The position numbers were made by a program, and so were the translations under genes. 64,000 bases of DNA from Methanobacterium paludis (GTDB taxonomy: Archaea > Methanobacteriota > Methanobacteria > Methanobacteriales > Methanobacteriaceae). This document shows, one piece after another, positions 1 to 8,201 of this stretch. The stretch spans positions 1,748,001-1,812,000 of the forward strand of contig NC_015574.1 of NCBI RefSeq assembly GCF_000214725.1, read 5' to 3'. Position 1 is the stretch's first letter. Each line of letters starts with the position of its first letter. The notes under the pieces were generated by a model. That model did not search any database. It was not told the DNA's origin and was given only the letters and a program-made list of their open reading frames with translations.

Positions 1-3000
1 GAATTAAGAATTGGTGCTTCTCCTCGTGTATCCCATCTTACGATATCAGCCCAAGCAGATTCTAATTCATCTTGGATTTCAATAGTTAATTTTCCAATAT
101 CAATTCCTTTTAATTCATCTAATGATTTTTTATAAGAATCGTTGAAGGCTTTCATTTCAGGTTCGATATCAGTCCAACCCTCAGAATACTTAATACCGTC
201 CGATTCTTTAGTTATGGCTTTTTGGATATCACTATAGCCTTCATCAATGATGTTAACTGTTTTATCTATAACACTGCCATATTCTCTTCCAAAGTCCGTA
301 CCTATCTCTTTTAATGCGTTGGTCTTATCGGCAATCGATTTAATTGTAGAACTTAATTCTTCATCTTCTTTTCCAGCAATTGTTGTGAGGTAAGGATAAT
401 TTGTTATTTTGAAATCTTCAGTAATATAAGAAAATTCCTTACCTGAAGATTCTGCATCACTGAGTAAAGATCCCCAAAGATCTATGCTTTTCAGATCCTC
501 TTTAAAACTAGTAATTTTACCTTTTAGTGATGATTGTTTATCCTCAATTCCACTGAAGTCAATTCCTTTGATCCTTCCCTCTTCATCATCAAAGAAACTA
601 TTTAAACTTCTATCCCCTTCATTCAAAGAGTCTGTGACTTTATACATTTCATCTGTGATCTGTGTAAATCCTCTACCAGATCTCATCGCATCTTCTAAAG
701 CCACATAATTATCAAATGCTCCTTTAAATCCATCTTGAACTTCTTTGGCACCTGTACTAACTTCATGGGTCCAGTTTGCCCATCTACTGAAAATACCCTC
801 ATCAGGATTTACAACCTTATTATCTTCCCATCCACTTATTTGATTTCCAGGATTTACCTGAGTATAACCCTTACCGCTGTCTTCAGCAATCTTCATTAAA
901 TCCTGCCATCTGAGTATATTTGCCGTATCCTCAAATGGGGCAGTTAAAATGCCTTTTAGTCCACTTAATTCTGTTTTGATGTTATCTACAAAACTAGAAA
1001 CTCTTGAAGTTATATCGTTAAGATTTAAGTTTATTCTACCTTTTTCATCGTCAAAGAAACTAGTTGTATCATCTGAAATCTCTTTTAATGAAGTTTTGTA
1101 TGTATCATCAATAAGAGTAAATCCTTTACCGGATCGTTCAGCATCTTGTAAAGCTACATAGTTATCAAATGCTCCTTTAAACCCATCTTTAACTTCACCA
1201 ATGCCAGTACTAACTTCTTTAGTCCAATCAGCCCATTTACTAAAAACTCCTTCATCAGGGTTTACTACTTTGTTATCTTCCCAACCTGCTATCTGATTTC
1301 CAGGGTTAATTTGAGTATAACCTCGACTAGAATCCTCTGCTTGTTTCATCAAATTCTGCCAAGCTGATATATTTTTTGTCTCTTCAAAAGGAGCTTTTAA
1401 TATACCATTAAGTTCTTCTATTTTTGGTTTAACTGTATTTACAAAGCTTATTATCTTTGATTCAACCTTATCAATGATGTTAAAGTTCAAATTACCTTTT
1501 TCATCACCAAAAAGTATTTTCCAAACATTGGATTCTTTTAATTCTCCAGCTTTAATTTTTATTTTACCCACAAAATCGCTGAATTTAGTATAAGAACTAT
1601 CTAAAGCTCCTGTATTTAATTTACCTTCCTCTCCAAAGAGATCACCAAATAGTCTGGTATCTTTTAAACTTGCAGCATCTGCTTTAAATTTACGTATGGT
1701 GTTGGCAATTCGTGATTCCACAACTTCATATTTGCCGGTTTCAGTTTCAACTGTTTGTAATTCTGCAGACATTTCATCGCTGCCAAATACAGCATGCCAA
1801 ATATCTTTAGCTTTACTTCCTAAATTTTCAGTAGTACTCTTCACTTTACCTAAAAATTCATAGGTTGTTTTAAGGGCACTTCCAACAAGTTGTAATCCTT
1901 TAACTAAGACAACGAATCCTACAGTTATTGCTGCACCTTCAAATAACCATGTTGGTAGGGCTGGAGCATTGGTTATGGTATTCCACAGTTTTTGGAACTG
2001 TGTTTGGAGAGTCATTGTATTAGTATTAATCTTAGTCATTGAGGCTGTTGTTTTATCTCCTGTTGCTGTTACTTTAGCACCATACGTATCTGCACTTTCA
2101 TTTAATTGAGACATTGTTTGTGCAGCTCTACTACCAAATAATAATTGCATAGCTGCAAGTTTAGTCATACCATATTGGGCTTCAAATTGAGAGTCAGACA
2201 TTGAACTTGATTTATCAAGTACATCACTCATTATATCAGAAACAGATCTAAAATTACCACTAGCATCTTTAGCAGATATTCCCATAGTTTTGAGAACACC
2301 TTCAGCATCTGAACCAGAATATTTTGCTTCAGTTAACTGTTTTGAAAGGGTTTTTGCACCTGTTGTTAAAGCACTTGCAGCAACAGTAGCACTTATACCA
2401 GAATCTCCAAAGGCACCAATATAATCCACAATATCATTTGCAGTATATCCGACAGATTTTAGAGCTGGGATTAATGCAGTTACAGTACTTAATATTGTAC
2501 TTGGATCTCCTGCGTTTGAACTCATATCATTGATTGCGTTTGTGAGATATGTTGTGGTTGAAGTCGCTTCAGAAGTACTCAATCCATAAGCCGTAATAAT
2601 AGATGATAAATCATACATTGCCTCTGAGGTATCAGTGCCTGTTGTTTTAATTAATTTAAAAGCAGGAGGTAATTCAGCTGAAACCATGGACGCATTTTTT
2701 AAACCTTTTGCAAGTATGTACAATCCTTCTGATGCTTGATCTGTAGGTATTGCTCCTTGAACTTTACTTAATTCACTACGGAGTTCACTAACATTAGTTG
2801 CGGTAACTGAAACTCCTTCATAAGATAAGGCTTTTTGAAGTGATCGTTCTGATCCCATCCTTGTAGCTTCAGCATCCGCAACAGCTACGGCACTTGCAAG
2901 TGCAGTTATGGCAGTTGTAGCATCACTGGCAGAAGATGTTACTTCATCTGTTCCGGTTGTTTCCACATCTGCAGATACGGTGGTTCCATCTATCTCATCA

Positions 3001-3341
3001 AGTCCACTTTCAACTTCATCAATACCTGTCACCGCATCAGAATTATCTACATCTACATTTGCAGATACAGTATCCCCATCTAATTCATCCAATGCATCTT
3101 TAACATCAGTTGCTCCAGAGGTATCCCCTGCTACTTCAATGTCAGTGGTTGTAGTGGTATCATTAAGGTCATCCAGTTCATCTTTGAGATTATCCACATT
3201 TGCAGTAGGATCTTCTCCTAATTGAATATCTGTGGTGATACTATCTGGAATTTCTGTAAATTTGTTTATAAGGTCTGAGAGTCCAGATAAAACATCATCT
3301 ATACTCATCTGAACTTGAATACCAAGTGTCTTATCTGCCAT
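1..3341 (-). CDS. Phage tail tape measure protein (TP901 type), truncated by the window edge
   Basis: The reading frame is open from the ATG at 3341 to base 1, at least 1113 codons, so the C-terminus is missing. Tape measure proteins fix siphovirus tail length and are threaded through the tail tube. The N-terminal ~120 residues are Asp/Thr/Val-rich and semi-repetitive; a TP901-like core follows, with alternating Ala/Ser/Thr-rich helices and a hydrophobic stretch ending around residue 500 (TWLFEGAAITVGFVVLV). The C-terminal part has about 151-residue tandem repeats. A good GAGGTGA ribosome binding site precedes the ATG. Size, position after the tail chaperones and composition make the call secure; exact domain limits are inferred. 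Confidence 0.9.
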   Translation of the reverse strand, partial: MADKTLGIQVQMSIDDVLSGLSDLINKFTEIPDSITTDIQLGEDPTANVDNLKDELDDLNDTTTTTDIEVAGDTSGATDVKDALDELDGDTVSANVDVDNSDAVTGIDEVESGLDEIDGTTVSADVETTGTDEVTSSASDATTAITALASAVAVADAEATRMGSERSLQKALSYEGVSVTATNVSELRSELSKVQGAIPTDQASEGLYILAKGLKNASMVSAELPPAFKLIKTTGTDTSEAMYDLSSIITAYGLSTSEATSTTTYLTNAINDMSSNAGDPSTILSTVTALIPALKSVGYTANDIVDYIGAFGDSGISATVAASALTTGAKTLSKQLTEAKYSGSDAEGVLKTMGISAKDASGNFRSVSDIMSDVLDKSSSMSDSQFEAQYGMTKLAAMQLLFGSRAAQTMSQLNESADTYGAKVTATGDKTTASMTKINTNTMTLQTQFQKLWNTITNAPALPTWLFEGAAITVGFVVLVKGLQLVGSALKTTYEFLGKVKSTTENLGSKAKDIWHAVFGSDEMSAELQTVETETGKYEVVESRIANTIRKFKADAASLKDTRLFGDLFGEEGKLNTGALDSSYTKFSDFVGKIKIKAGELKESNVWKILFGDEKGNLNFNIIDKVESKIISFVNTVKPKIEELNGILKAPFEETKNISAWQNLMKQAEDSSRGYTQINPGNQIAGWEDNKVVNPDEGVFSKWADWTKEVSTGIGEVKDGFKGAFDNYVALQDAERSGKGFTLIDDTYKTSLKEISDDTTSFFDDEKGRINLNLNDITSRVSSFVDNIKTELSGLKGILTAPFEDTANILRWQDLMKIAEDSGKGYTQVNPGNQISGWEDNKVVNPDEGIFSRWANWTHEVSTGAKEVQDGFKGAFDNYVALEDAMRSGRGFTQITDEMYKVTDSLNEGDRSLNSFFDDEEGRIKGIDFSGIEDKQSSLKGKITSFKEDLKSIDLWGSLLSDAESSGKEFSYITEDFKITNYPYLTTIAGKEDEELSSTIKSIADKTNALKEIGTDFGREYGSVIDKTVNIIDEGYSDIQKAITKESDGIKYSEGWTDIEPEMKAFNDSYKKSLDELKGIDIGKLTIEIQDELESAWADIVRWDTRGEAPILN
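498..1403 (-). repeat. Two tandem ~453-bp coding repeats in the tape measure gene
   Basis: Two consecutive units of about 151 residues begin with I-L-[KT]-A-P-F-E-[ED]-T (codons at 1403 and 950) and share blocks such as NPGNQI.GWEDNKVVNPDEG, GFKGAFDNYVAL and SFFDDE.GRI. A more diverged third start (IDLWGSLL...) follows near 485, and a partial unit precedes the first. The DNA copies are similar but not identical, so this is an old coding duplication, probably setting tail length in steps. Confidence 0.85.
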
Positions 3342-3438
3342 AAGGTCACCTCATAATAAGAATAGATTAATCGAAAATGTTAATAGTAAAAATCAAAAAA
3401 GGAAGTAGTAAGAGATTAAATAAGGAAAAGGGAAACCT

Positions 3439-4035
3439 ATGAAAAAAAGATACATTATATTGGTTTTTATTCTTGCAGTTGCAATTTTTTTTATAATGGG
3501 ATCTGCATCAACAACAAGTTATAGCAATAAATATTATTCTTTTGAATATCCTCATAATTGGACCAAAGAGAACGATACTTATAATGCTTACGAAAGTACC
3601 ACCACATTATACCCCAATTATTCTGATCTGAAAGGAAAAGTCAATATTGTACTAACTGGCCCTGAAGAGGAACCTAATAATTATAGTATAAACGATTCTA
3701 GGGATCTTTTCATATACACCAATAGTAAAGTTTTTCCAAATGCGTCCTATTTTGAAGATAAAGATCTAACTAATGATCCTGAGTTCAAGGTCTTGATGAA
3801 TAAAACGGTCACGATAAATGGGATGAATGGGTTTGATGTCGTTATTTATGATGCAACACCATGGTACCTAAATTCCCCCCATGAAATCATAGAGGAAGTC
3901 ATGTTACAAAAAGGAAATAAAATTTATACATTAAAATTAACATGTTCTCCAGAGGCTTTAGCACAGGATCCTAACATATTCAATAGCACCCATAGAGAAT
4001 TTGAAACTGTTGCGAACAGCTTCAAAGTGACTTAA
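3439..4035 (+). CDS. Secreted or membrane-anchored PsbP-like protein, virus accessory gene (moron)
   Basis: A 198-residue protein on the strand opposite to the tail genes around it. Residues 4-23 form a hydrophobic signal or anchor segment after MKKR; the rest has the YSNKYYSFEYPHNW pattern typical of the PsbP/DUF1795-like proteins common in methanogens, with many N-x-T/S sites. These domains are extracellular, but their function is mostly unknown. Its isolated plus-strand position between the tape measure and tail chaperone genes suggests a separately expressed lysogenic-conversion gene, perhaps altering the cell surface. The fold assignment is inferred from the motif; the function is not known. 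Confidence 0.6.
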   Translation: MKKRYIILVFILAVAIFFIMGSASTTSYSNKYYSFEYPHNWTKENDTYNAYESTTTLYPNYSDLKGKVNIVLTGPEEEPNNYSINDSRDLFIYTNSKVFPNASYFEDKDLTNDPEFKVLMNKTVTINGMNGFDVVIYDATPWYLNSPHEIIEEVMLQKGNKIYTLKLTCSPEALAQDPNIFNSTHREFETVANSFKVT

Positions 4036-4043
4036 TTTTATTT

Positions 4044-4250
4044 TTATCCCTTTTGTTTTTCCCTGGCTTTACGTTTCAGTTCATTGTTTTTGCGTATATG
4101 TTGTTGACGTGCTACTTCCTTCTCTTCTTCAGTCATCTTTGGTTCTTCGTTTGATCTATGTCTGTACATTATATCTTCAGCTTCACTCATCCCCATGTTT
4201 AAGACAAGTTCTTTACTGTATCCTGTTTCACATTGGATATGAGCCACCAT
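4044..4250 (-). CDS. Tail assembly chaperone, distal (T-like) part
   Basis: This 68-residue frame starts at an ATG just after the stop of the larger upstream ORF and lies in its -1 frame. The sequence (..GYSKELVLNMGMSEAEDIMY..) followed by a very basic, charged C-terminal helix resembles the short T extensions of phage tail chaperones. The -1 frame stays open upstream to the A9 run in the upstream gene, so it is probably expressed mainly as a frameshifted fusion. Its place directly before the tape measure gene is where G/GT pairs sit. Independent initiation is possible but no strong ribosome site is seen. Confidence 0.6.
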   Translation of the reverse strand: MVAHIQCETGYSKELVLNMGMSEAEDIMYRHRSNEEPKMTEEEKEVARQQHIRKNNELKRKAREKQKG

Positions 4251-4255
4251 ATACC

Positions 4256-4786
4256 TTACTTTTTGGATTTGTTCTTTGCTGGTCGGCCTCTTTTTCCTTT
4301 TACTTCTTTTTTTTTACCATTTCCAGTTTCTTCTTTCTCTTCAGGACGTGGGACTTCAGGTTGTGCCAGTTGTATCATCATATTTGCAACTGTCTTTGCA
4401 TAGGAGATAGGTATTCTATAATCTGGAATTTGATTAAGTTCTTCAATAGATACATCATTCTTTAGACCTAAGAGGGCACGTTTCATTCCTCTTTGTGCAA
4501 GTTTCCAGTGGATTTTCTCAACTTCGCCCTGTAATTTTTCTATCTTTTTCCATACATCCTGGACTTGATCATTTTCTTCTATAGTATACTCCTTTACAAG
4601 TTTATCAGGGCCTATTTCAGTTTCCACTAATTCTGCCCTTTTAGTTACTTTTTGAACTTCATGAGCGTATTCGTTTATTGCAATTATCAAATCGTTATCA
4701 ACTATTTTATATTCAGTTAATTCCCCTTTCTGCCCATCGAATTCAATCGTTTCAGTTTTATAGAGTTTTGGTATTTCTAAGACCAT
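4256..4786 (-). CDS. Tail assembly chaperone, proximal (G-like) protein
   Basis: A 176-residue protein with an acidic to neutral N-terminal domain, a helical middle, and a very basic Lys/Arg-rich tail. Genes between the major tail protein and the tape measure normally encode chaperones that coat the tape measure protein during tail assembly, the longer form arising by frameshift. A run of nine A residues (minus strand) occurs near the 3' end, 52 nt before the stop. There is no direct sequence motif for function; the call rests on synteny and the slippery site. Confidence 0.6.
   Translation of the reverse strand: MVLEIPKLYKTETIEFDGQKGELTEYKIVDNDLIIAINEYAHEVQKVTKRAELVETEIGPDKLVKEYTIEENDQVQDVWKKIEKLQGEVEKIHWKLAQRGMKRALLGLKNDVSIEELNQIPDYRIPISYAKTVANMMIQLAQPEVPRPEEKEETGNGKKKEVKGKRGRPAKNKSKK
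4307..4315 (-). promoter_or_regulatory. Candidate -1 programmed ribosomal frameshift site (A9 run)
   Basis: In the minus-strand mRNA, a glycine codon GGT is followed by nine A residues and GAA. From this run the -1 frame has no stop and continues through the region after the first stop into the 68-residue frame starting at 4250. An A-AAA-AAA slip fits the X-XXY-YYZ rule for the -1 frameshifts that join tail chaperone G and T frames. Confidence 0.6.
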
Positions 4787-4872
4787 TTTTAATCTTCCTT
4801 TCCTTGATTTTTATAAAAAGTATTGCTAAAAAAATAAAATAAAAAAATAGTTAGTAAATTTAAGACTAACTA

Positions 4873-5640
4873 TTATACTGCATCTGGTAACACAAGAACT
4901 GGCATTTTAGCCACTGTCATATCAAGTGTTAATCCACCGTTATCTCCTGCTTTTATGTTAGGTAAATCTGGGGCTATTCTGCACTGATCGAAGTAGATAC
5001 GGCCTAGGTTATCTCCTTCCCAGTCAATTGTCATGTATCCTTTAAGGTTGATCGGTTTCTTCCTGAGACTGTATGCAGTGTATCCTGTTACGGCTGTTTC
5101 ATCTCCTGTGTAAGGTCCATAAAAGAGTTTCTTGTAATATTCAAAGAAATCTTTTGAAAGGACCTGTTCAGCTTTTAGGCTGATAGCTATGTTTCCATAC
5201 GCTGTAACTGTGTCTGTACTCCTAATACGTGCAATATCTTTAGTTGTCTGCTTAACAGTTGGGGTTAAATCCTGTGTGAAAAACGGTTCCATCTCTTCGT
5301 AGTAAGATGCAAGTACGCTGTCAACATCAGCTGTAGCTGGAGCTGTTGCTAATGAGAATCCATCTTCTATTGTTTCACCTGTTGCAGCAAGTGAAGTTGT
5401 TAAGGCACTGATTGTTGCAACTGTATCAACTGTTCCCTTTCTCAAATATGCTGTTATATCTGCAATTGTTGGAAGTATTCCCATTCCTGCAGCTGGATAA
5501 ATTGGGGCTCTACTTACTTTGAAGTCTTTATTGGTTCCATTTACAGTTCCCACACATGCTTCTTTAGTTACTGGTGGGGCTACATAAAATCCAAATGTAT
5601 CCGAACTGAGTATATCTTCATTACTTATATCTACAAACAT
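4873..5640 (-). CDS. Major tail (tube) protein
   Basis: A 255-residue protein, upstream in transcription order of the chaperone pair and tape measure genes. Its composition (many Thr, Ala, Val; short beta-prone segments; a Gly-rich C-terminus ending DMTVAKMPVLVLPDAV) is typical of siphovirus tail tube proteins that polymerise into the tail shaft. An insert-like Ala/Thr-rich segment lies around residues 70-115. It follows the preceding small gene by 6 bp and uses the GGAGG in that gene's end as ribosome site. The call is based on synteny and composition, not on a specific motif. Confidence 0.65.
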   Translation of the reverse strand: MFVDISNEDILSSDTFGFYVAPPVTKEACVGTVNGTNKDFKVSRAPIYPAAGMGILPTIADITAYLRKGTVDTVATISALTTSLAATGETIEDGFSLATAPATADVDSVLASYYEEMEPFFTQDLTPTVKQTTKDIARIRSTDTVTAYGNIAISLKAEQVLSKDFFEYYKKLFYGPYTGDETAVTGYTAYSLRKKPINLKGYMTIDWEGDNLGRIYFDQCRIAPDLPNIKAGDNGGLTLDMTVAKMPVLVLPDAV

Positions 5641-5646
5641 TTCTTA

Positions 5647-5841
5647 TCATTCCTCCTTTATTTCAGGTTTAGATTCAGGCTTTTTAGGGCCTTTAATCAA
5701 TTTATCAATCTTTTCAAGTTCTTTATCTACATCAAAATTCTTTATCTGTGGGCCAAAACTGTGCACATAATTTTTTGCACCTTCAAAGTCCTTATTATCA
5801 CAGTAACGTTTGATAACGTTCGTTAACTGTGTTTTATTCAT
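5647..5841 (-). CDS. Small virion-region protein, unknown
   Basis: About 64 residues from the ATG at 5841; an in-frame TTG lies at 5865 but overlaps the GGAGGTG that looks like the ribosome site. The start is uncertain because the gap from GGAGGTG to the ATG is about 15 nt. The protein is helical and charged, ending in a Pro/Lys/Glu tail. It sits just before the tail tube gene. No family recognised. Confidence 0.6.
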   Translation of the reverse strand: MNKTQLTNVIKRYCDNKDFEGAKNYVHSFGPQIKNFDVDKELEKIDKLIKGPKKPESKPEIKEE

Positions 5842-5928
5842 GTCTGGAATGTTAAACACCTCCAAAATTTAATTAAAAAATAGTTTAAAGCCCAAGCTAG
5901 GGGGTACAAAAATTATGGAAAAATTTAA

Positions 5929-6396
5929 TTATACATCTTCAGACTCAATCAAACGACCAGAATATTCAAAATTAAGCTGAGAAGCATAGTAAATAACACT
6001 ATCAATCTTTAAAAGTGTGTTTATATCTGAATTACAAGCTTTAGGATCAACTCTTCCACCTTGTAACCTTTTACCTAGCGATGGACTTTTAGCCATCATT
6101 TGGATAGTAATATCTGGAACTGCTTTGAAACGGTCTTCTGCATCTGCAATAACATTACCGTCTTTATCATAGCGACGGAATAAAAAGAATATTTTCCCAC
6201 TGCAGGAGACTGTAAATCTTTGATGTGTCCCTCTCTTCAAACTCCCATTAGTAAGAGGATCCTGAACTGTGATTATAGCATTCCTATCTTCAAGGTCTTC
6301 AAAAGGTCCGGTTCCAAATGTATCTATGGCCTGTTCTCCTTTGTAATGGACTGTTTTCATCCATTCTAAGAGTATTGTTTCTAATTCTTTTCTCAT
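5929..6396 (-). CDS. Probable tail completion/terminator protein
   Basis: A 155-residue protein overlapping the preceding HK97 gp10-like gene by four bases (ATGA), so translation is probably coupled. In tailed viruses with this order (connector, stopper, gp10-like, then tail tube) the gene here usually encodes the tail completion or terminator protein that caps the tail at the head junction. The sequence is mixed alpha/beta with a predicted sheet core (HQRFTVSCSGKIFFLFRRY). No diagnostic motif; the role is inferred from order. Confidence 0.5.
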   Translation of the reverse strand: MRKELETILLEWMKTVHYKGEQAIDTFGTGPFEDLEDRNAIITVQDPLTNGSLKRGTHQRFTVSCSGKIFFLFRRYDKDGNVIADAEDRFKAVPDITIQMMAKSPSLGKRLQGGRVDPKACNSDINTLLKIDSVIYYASQLNFEYSGRLIESEDV

Positions 6397-6827
6397 TCAT
6401 CCACCATCCAACTTCCAAGTTCATCCAAAGCCGGATCCACTCCAGGATCCATCTGATCACGTGCATCTGCAACATAATCATTAGGTGCAGTTCCAGGATG
6501 TTGTACTGATTTAACAGGGTGCATTGCTCCAGGCCAGTATAATGCTTGAACGTTCACGGCACGTATCTCATGTGGTTGTGTTCCACCTATAATCCATATT
6601 GCTTGAGGTGCATCAGGCCATGCAACGCCTTCAAGTCCATCCACTTCTACCTTTGTTTCATCACGATTTTGCCCTGTACGAACTGGTGAAAGTACTTCTT
6701 CTACAGCTGCAGCAACATTTGTGATTTCCAGTACAGTATCTGATCCTTTTTGAGGGAGATTGTCTAATCTATCCTGGAAAAATTCAAGGATTTCAGATTT
6801 ATCAGTAGTTGAAGTTATTTCTCCCAT
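6393..6827 (-). CDS. HK97 gp10-like neck (head-tail joining) protein
   Basis: A 144-residue protein. The segment PHEIRAVN.QALYWPG followed by KSVQHPGT matches the pattern of HK97 gp10-family proteins, where a G-T-x-P-H-x-I block precedes an aromatic-Pro-Gly and a V-x-H-P-G motif. These proteins join head and tail. A strong GGAGG site lies in the end of the preceding gene, and the gene overlaps the next by four bases. The family call is good; the precise neck position is inferred. Confidence 0.75.
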   Translation of the reverse strand: MGEITSTTDKSEILEFFQDRLDNLPQKGSDTVLEITNVAAAVEEVLSPVRTGQNRDETKVEVDGLEGVAWPDAPQAIWIIGGTQPHEIRAVNVQALYWPGAMHPVKSVQHPGTAPNDYVADARDQMDPGVDPALDELGSWMVDE

Positions 6828-7217
6828 TTAGGATCCTCCTGCCCTTGTCAAATAAACATTGATGTGTGTCTTCTTTGGAATCGGTTTTAACATCTTATAG
6901 GTATATGTATTACCATATCCATAGTCAACTTTAAGAGTTGTATCCTTATTCAAGTATTGTGCATCTTTTAACATAAAATGAGCTACAGCATCCCCAGATT
7001 CTAGGACTGTGTTATTGATTATTCTTTCACTTCCATCTAAAATCTTTAAACTGCATCTGAGAGAAACATCAGTTGTATCAACTTGAACCTGACCATTATC
7101 ATTTCTCACCTTATTCCCATCTTTATCCAGTTGAGGTGTACGGTAAACTATGTTGACATCAACCCCATAATCTCGGACTATCCTGTTAAAACTAGCAATT
7201 GCTGTAGCTAAACCCAT
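6828..7217 (-). CDS. Head-tail connector/stopper-like protein
   Basis: The ATG at 7217 is preferred over the longer start at 7244 because GGGAGG lies 7 nt before it. About 129 residues, predicted mostly beta (RCSLKILDGSERI..., YGYGNTYTYKMLKPIPKK), like small stopper proteins. It overlaps the end of the preceding gene and abuts the gp10-like gene. The position between connector and gp10-like gene supports a head completion role; no exact family recognised. Confidence 0.5.
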   Translation of the reverse strand: MGLATAIASFNRIVRDYGVDVNIVYRTPQLDKDGNKVRNDNGQVQVDTTDVSLRCSLKILDGSERIINNTVLESGDAVAHFMLKDAQYLNKDTTLKVDYGYGNTYTYKMLKPIPKKTHINVYLTRAGGS

Positions 7218-7218
7218 C

Positions 7219-7608
7219 TTACAGCCTCCCACATCCAATATCAAGGTCAGACCCTATGACTGTTGGGGTTATCATGGCACGGTGTAGTTTGTACTGTTCT
7301 TCATAACTTTTTCTTCCATTGTTTTCTGCAGCGAATACAACCTGGAAATCCCCATCTTTGAGAGTAGTTGGTTCTTTTGAAGATGGGATCAAATCTTCTG
7401 ATTCCATCCATGAGAGTACAGCAAATACAACAGCTTTTTTTGCATCCCTGTTTGAACTTGTAAGGCTTGCATTTACATGAGTTAAAAGTTCTTCTGATTC
7501 ATCTGATATATGCCAGGCTATATTTTCAGCATTAGCGGTCATCACTGCAGAATCAACATTTCCTTCATGCTTTACATCATCAGAGGTACAAAGATCTCCA
7601 TCTGCCAT
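7219..7608 (-). CDS. Putative head-tail connector (gp6-like) protein
   Basis: A 129-residue, mostly helical, acidic protein starting with a strong GGGGGATC site. Head-tail connectors of the gp6/gp15 type are small helical proteins encoded just after the capsid genes, which fits its place. It ends ..IGCGRL and overlaps the start region of the next gene. Assignment is by position and predicted fold only. Confidence 0.45.
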   Translation of the reverse strand: MADGDLCTSDDVKHEGNVDSAVMTANAENIAWHISDESEELLTHVNASLTSSNRDAKKAVVFAVLSWMESEDLIPSSKEPTTLKDGDFQVVFAAENNGRKSYEEQYKLHRAMITPTVIGSDLDIGCGRL

Positions 7609-7620
7609 GATGATCCCCCA

Positions 7621-8154
7621 TCATTTAATTAATTTAAGTTCTTTTAGAATCAGTGCCTGTACTCTTAGGATCTTCTGGTTTTCTTCAGTTAATCTACTTG
7701 CATTATTTTCCAGTTTTTCAGATTCTTCTTTAGCCCATCTGAGAGTATGTTTATCTTTCCATATTCCAGGGGCCTGTGTTTCCCATGCGTACCCTTTGGA
7801 TTTAGTGGCCATCCTTGCTGATGTCTGTTCGGGTTCGTCATGGTACTCTACAAGAGTATATATGAGCTGTTCACATTTTGGACATTCAATTGTAGTGGCC
7901 TTACTGCCTTTTTGCATATAATCTTCAGGTTTTAAACCTAAGTTTTTCCCACATTTGGGACATTTAATCTCTTTAATCCTTTTCTCTTCATCTTTGAGGT
8001 GGTTCTTTATCTTAACCTGTTTTAATTGTCTGATCTGTAAATCAATTTCAGCATCACTCAATTCCTTTTCTGGTTTTTTCTGAACCTGCTCCTTAACTTC
8101 CTCAGTTCCTGAAACCTGTTCTTTAACCTCTTCTGTTTTCTTTCCTTTTGTCAT
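7621..8154 (-). CDS. Zinc-ribbon protein in the head gene cluster
   Basis: A 177-residue protein with a Glu/Lys/Gln-rich N-terminal coiled-coil-like segment (1-60), a zinc ribbon CPKCGK...CPKCEQ (about residues 65-95) and a charged C-terminal helix. It lies between the major capsid gene and the connector genes, where a zinc ribbon is unusual. It might be a minor capsid or transcription-linked protein packaged in the virion; nothing in the sequence decides. GGAGG precedes the ATG by 8 nt. Confidence 0.7.
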   Translation of the reverse strand: MTKGKKTEEVKEQVSGTEEVKEQVQKKPEKELSDAEIDLQIRQLKQVKIKNHLKDEEKRIKEIKCPKCGKNLGLKPEDYMQKGSKATTIECPKCEQLIYTLVEYHDEPEQTSARMATKSKGYAWETQAPGIWKDKHTLRWAKEESEKLENNASRLTEENQKILRVQALILKELKLIK

Positions 8155-8201
8155 CTTCTTAAACCTCCATTATTTAAAAATAAAAAGTTTAAACTCCTTG
8201 T

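Noticed and set aside
4109..4465. 118-codon plus-strand frame, hydrophobic
   Set aside because: Antisense to the tail chaperone genes; its apparent membrane segments come from complementing Lys/Glu codons.
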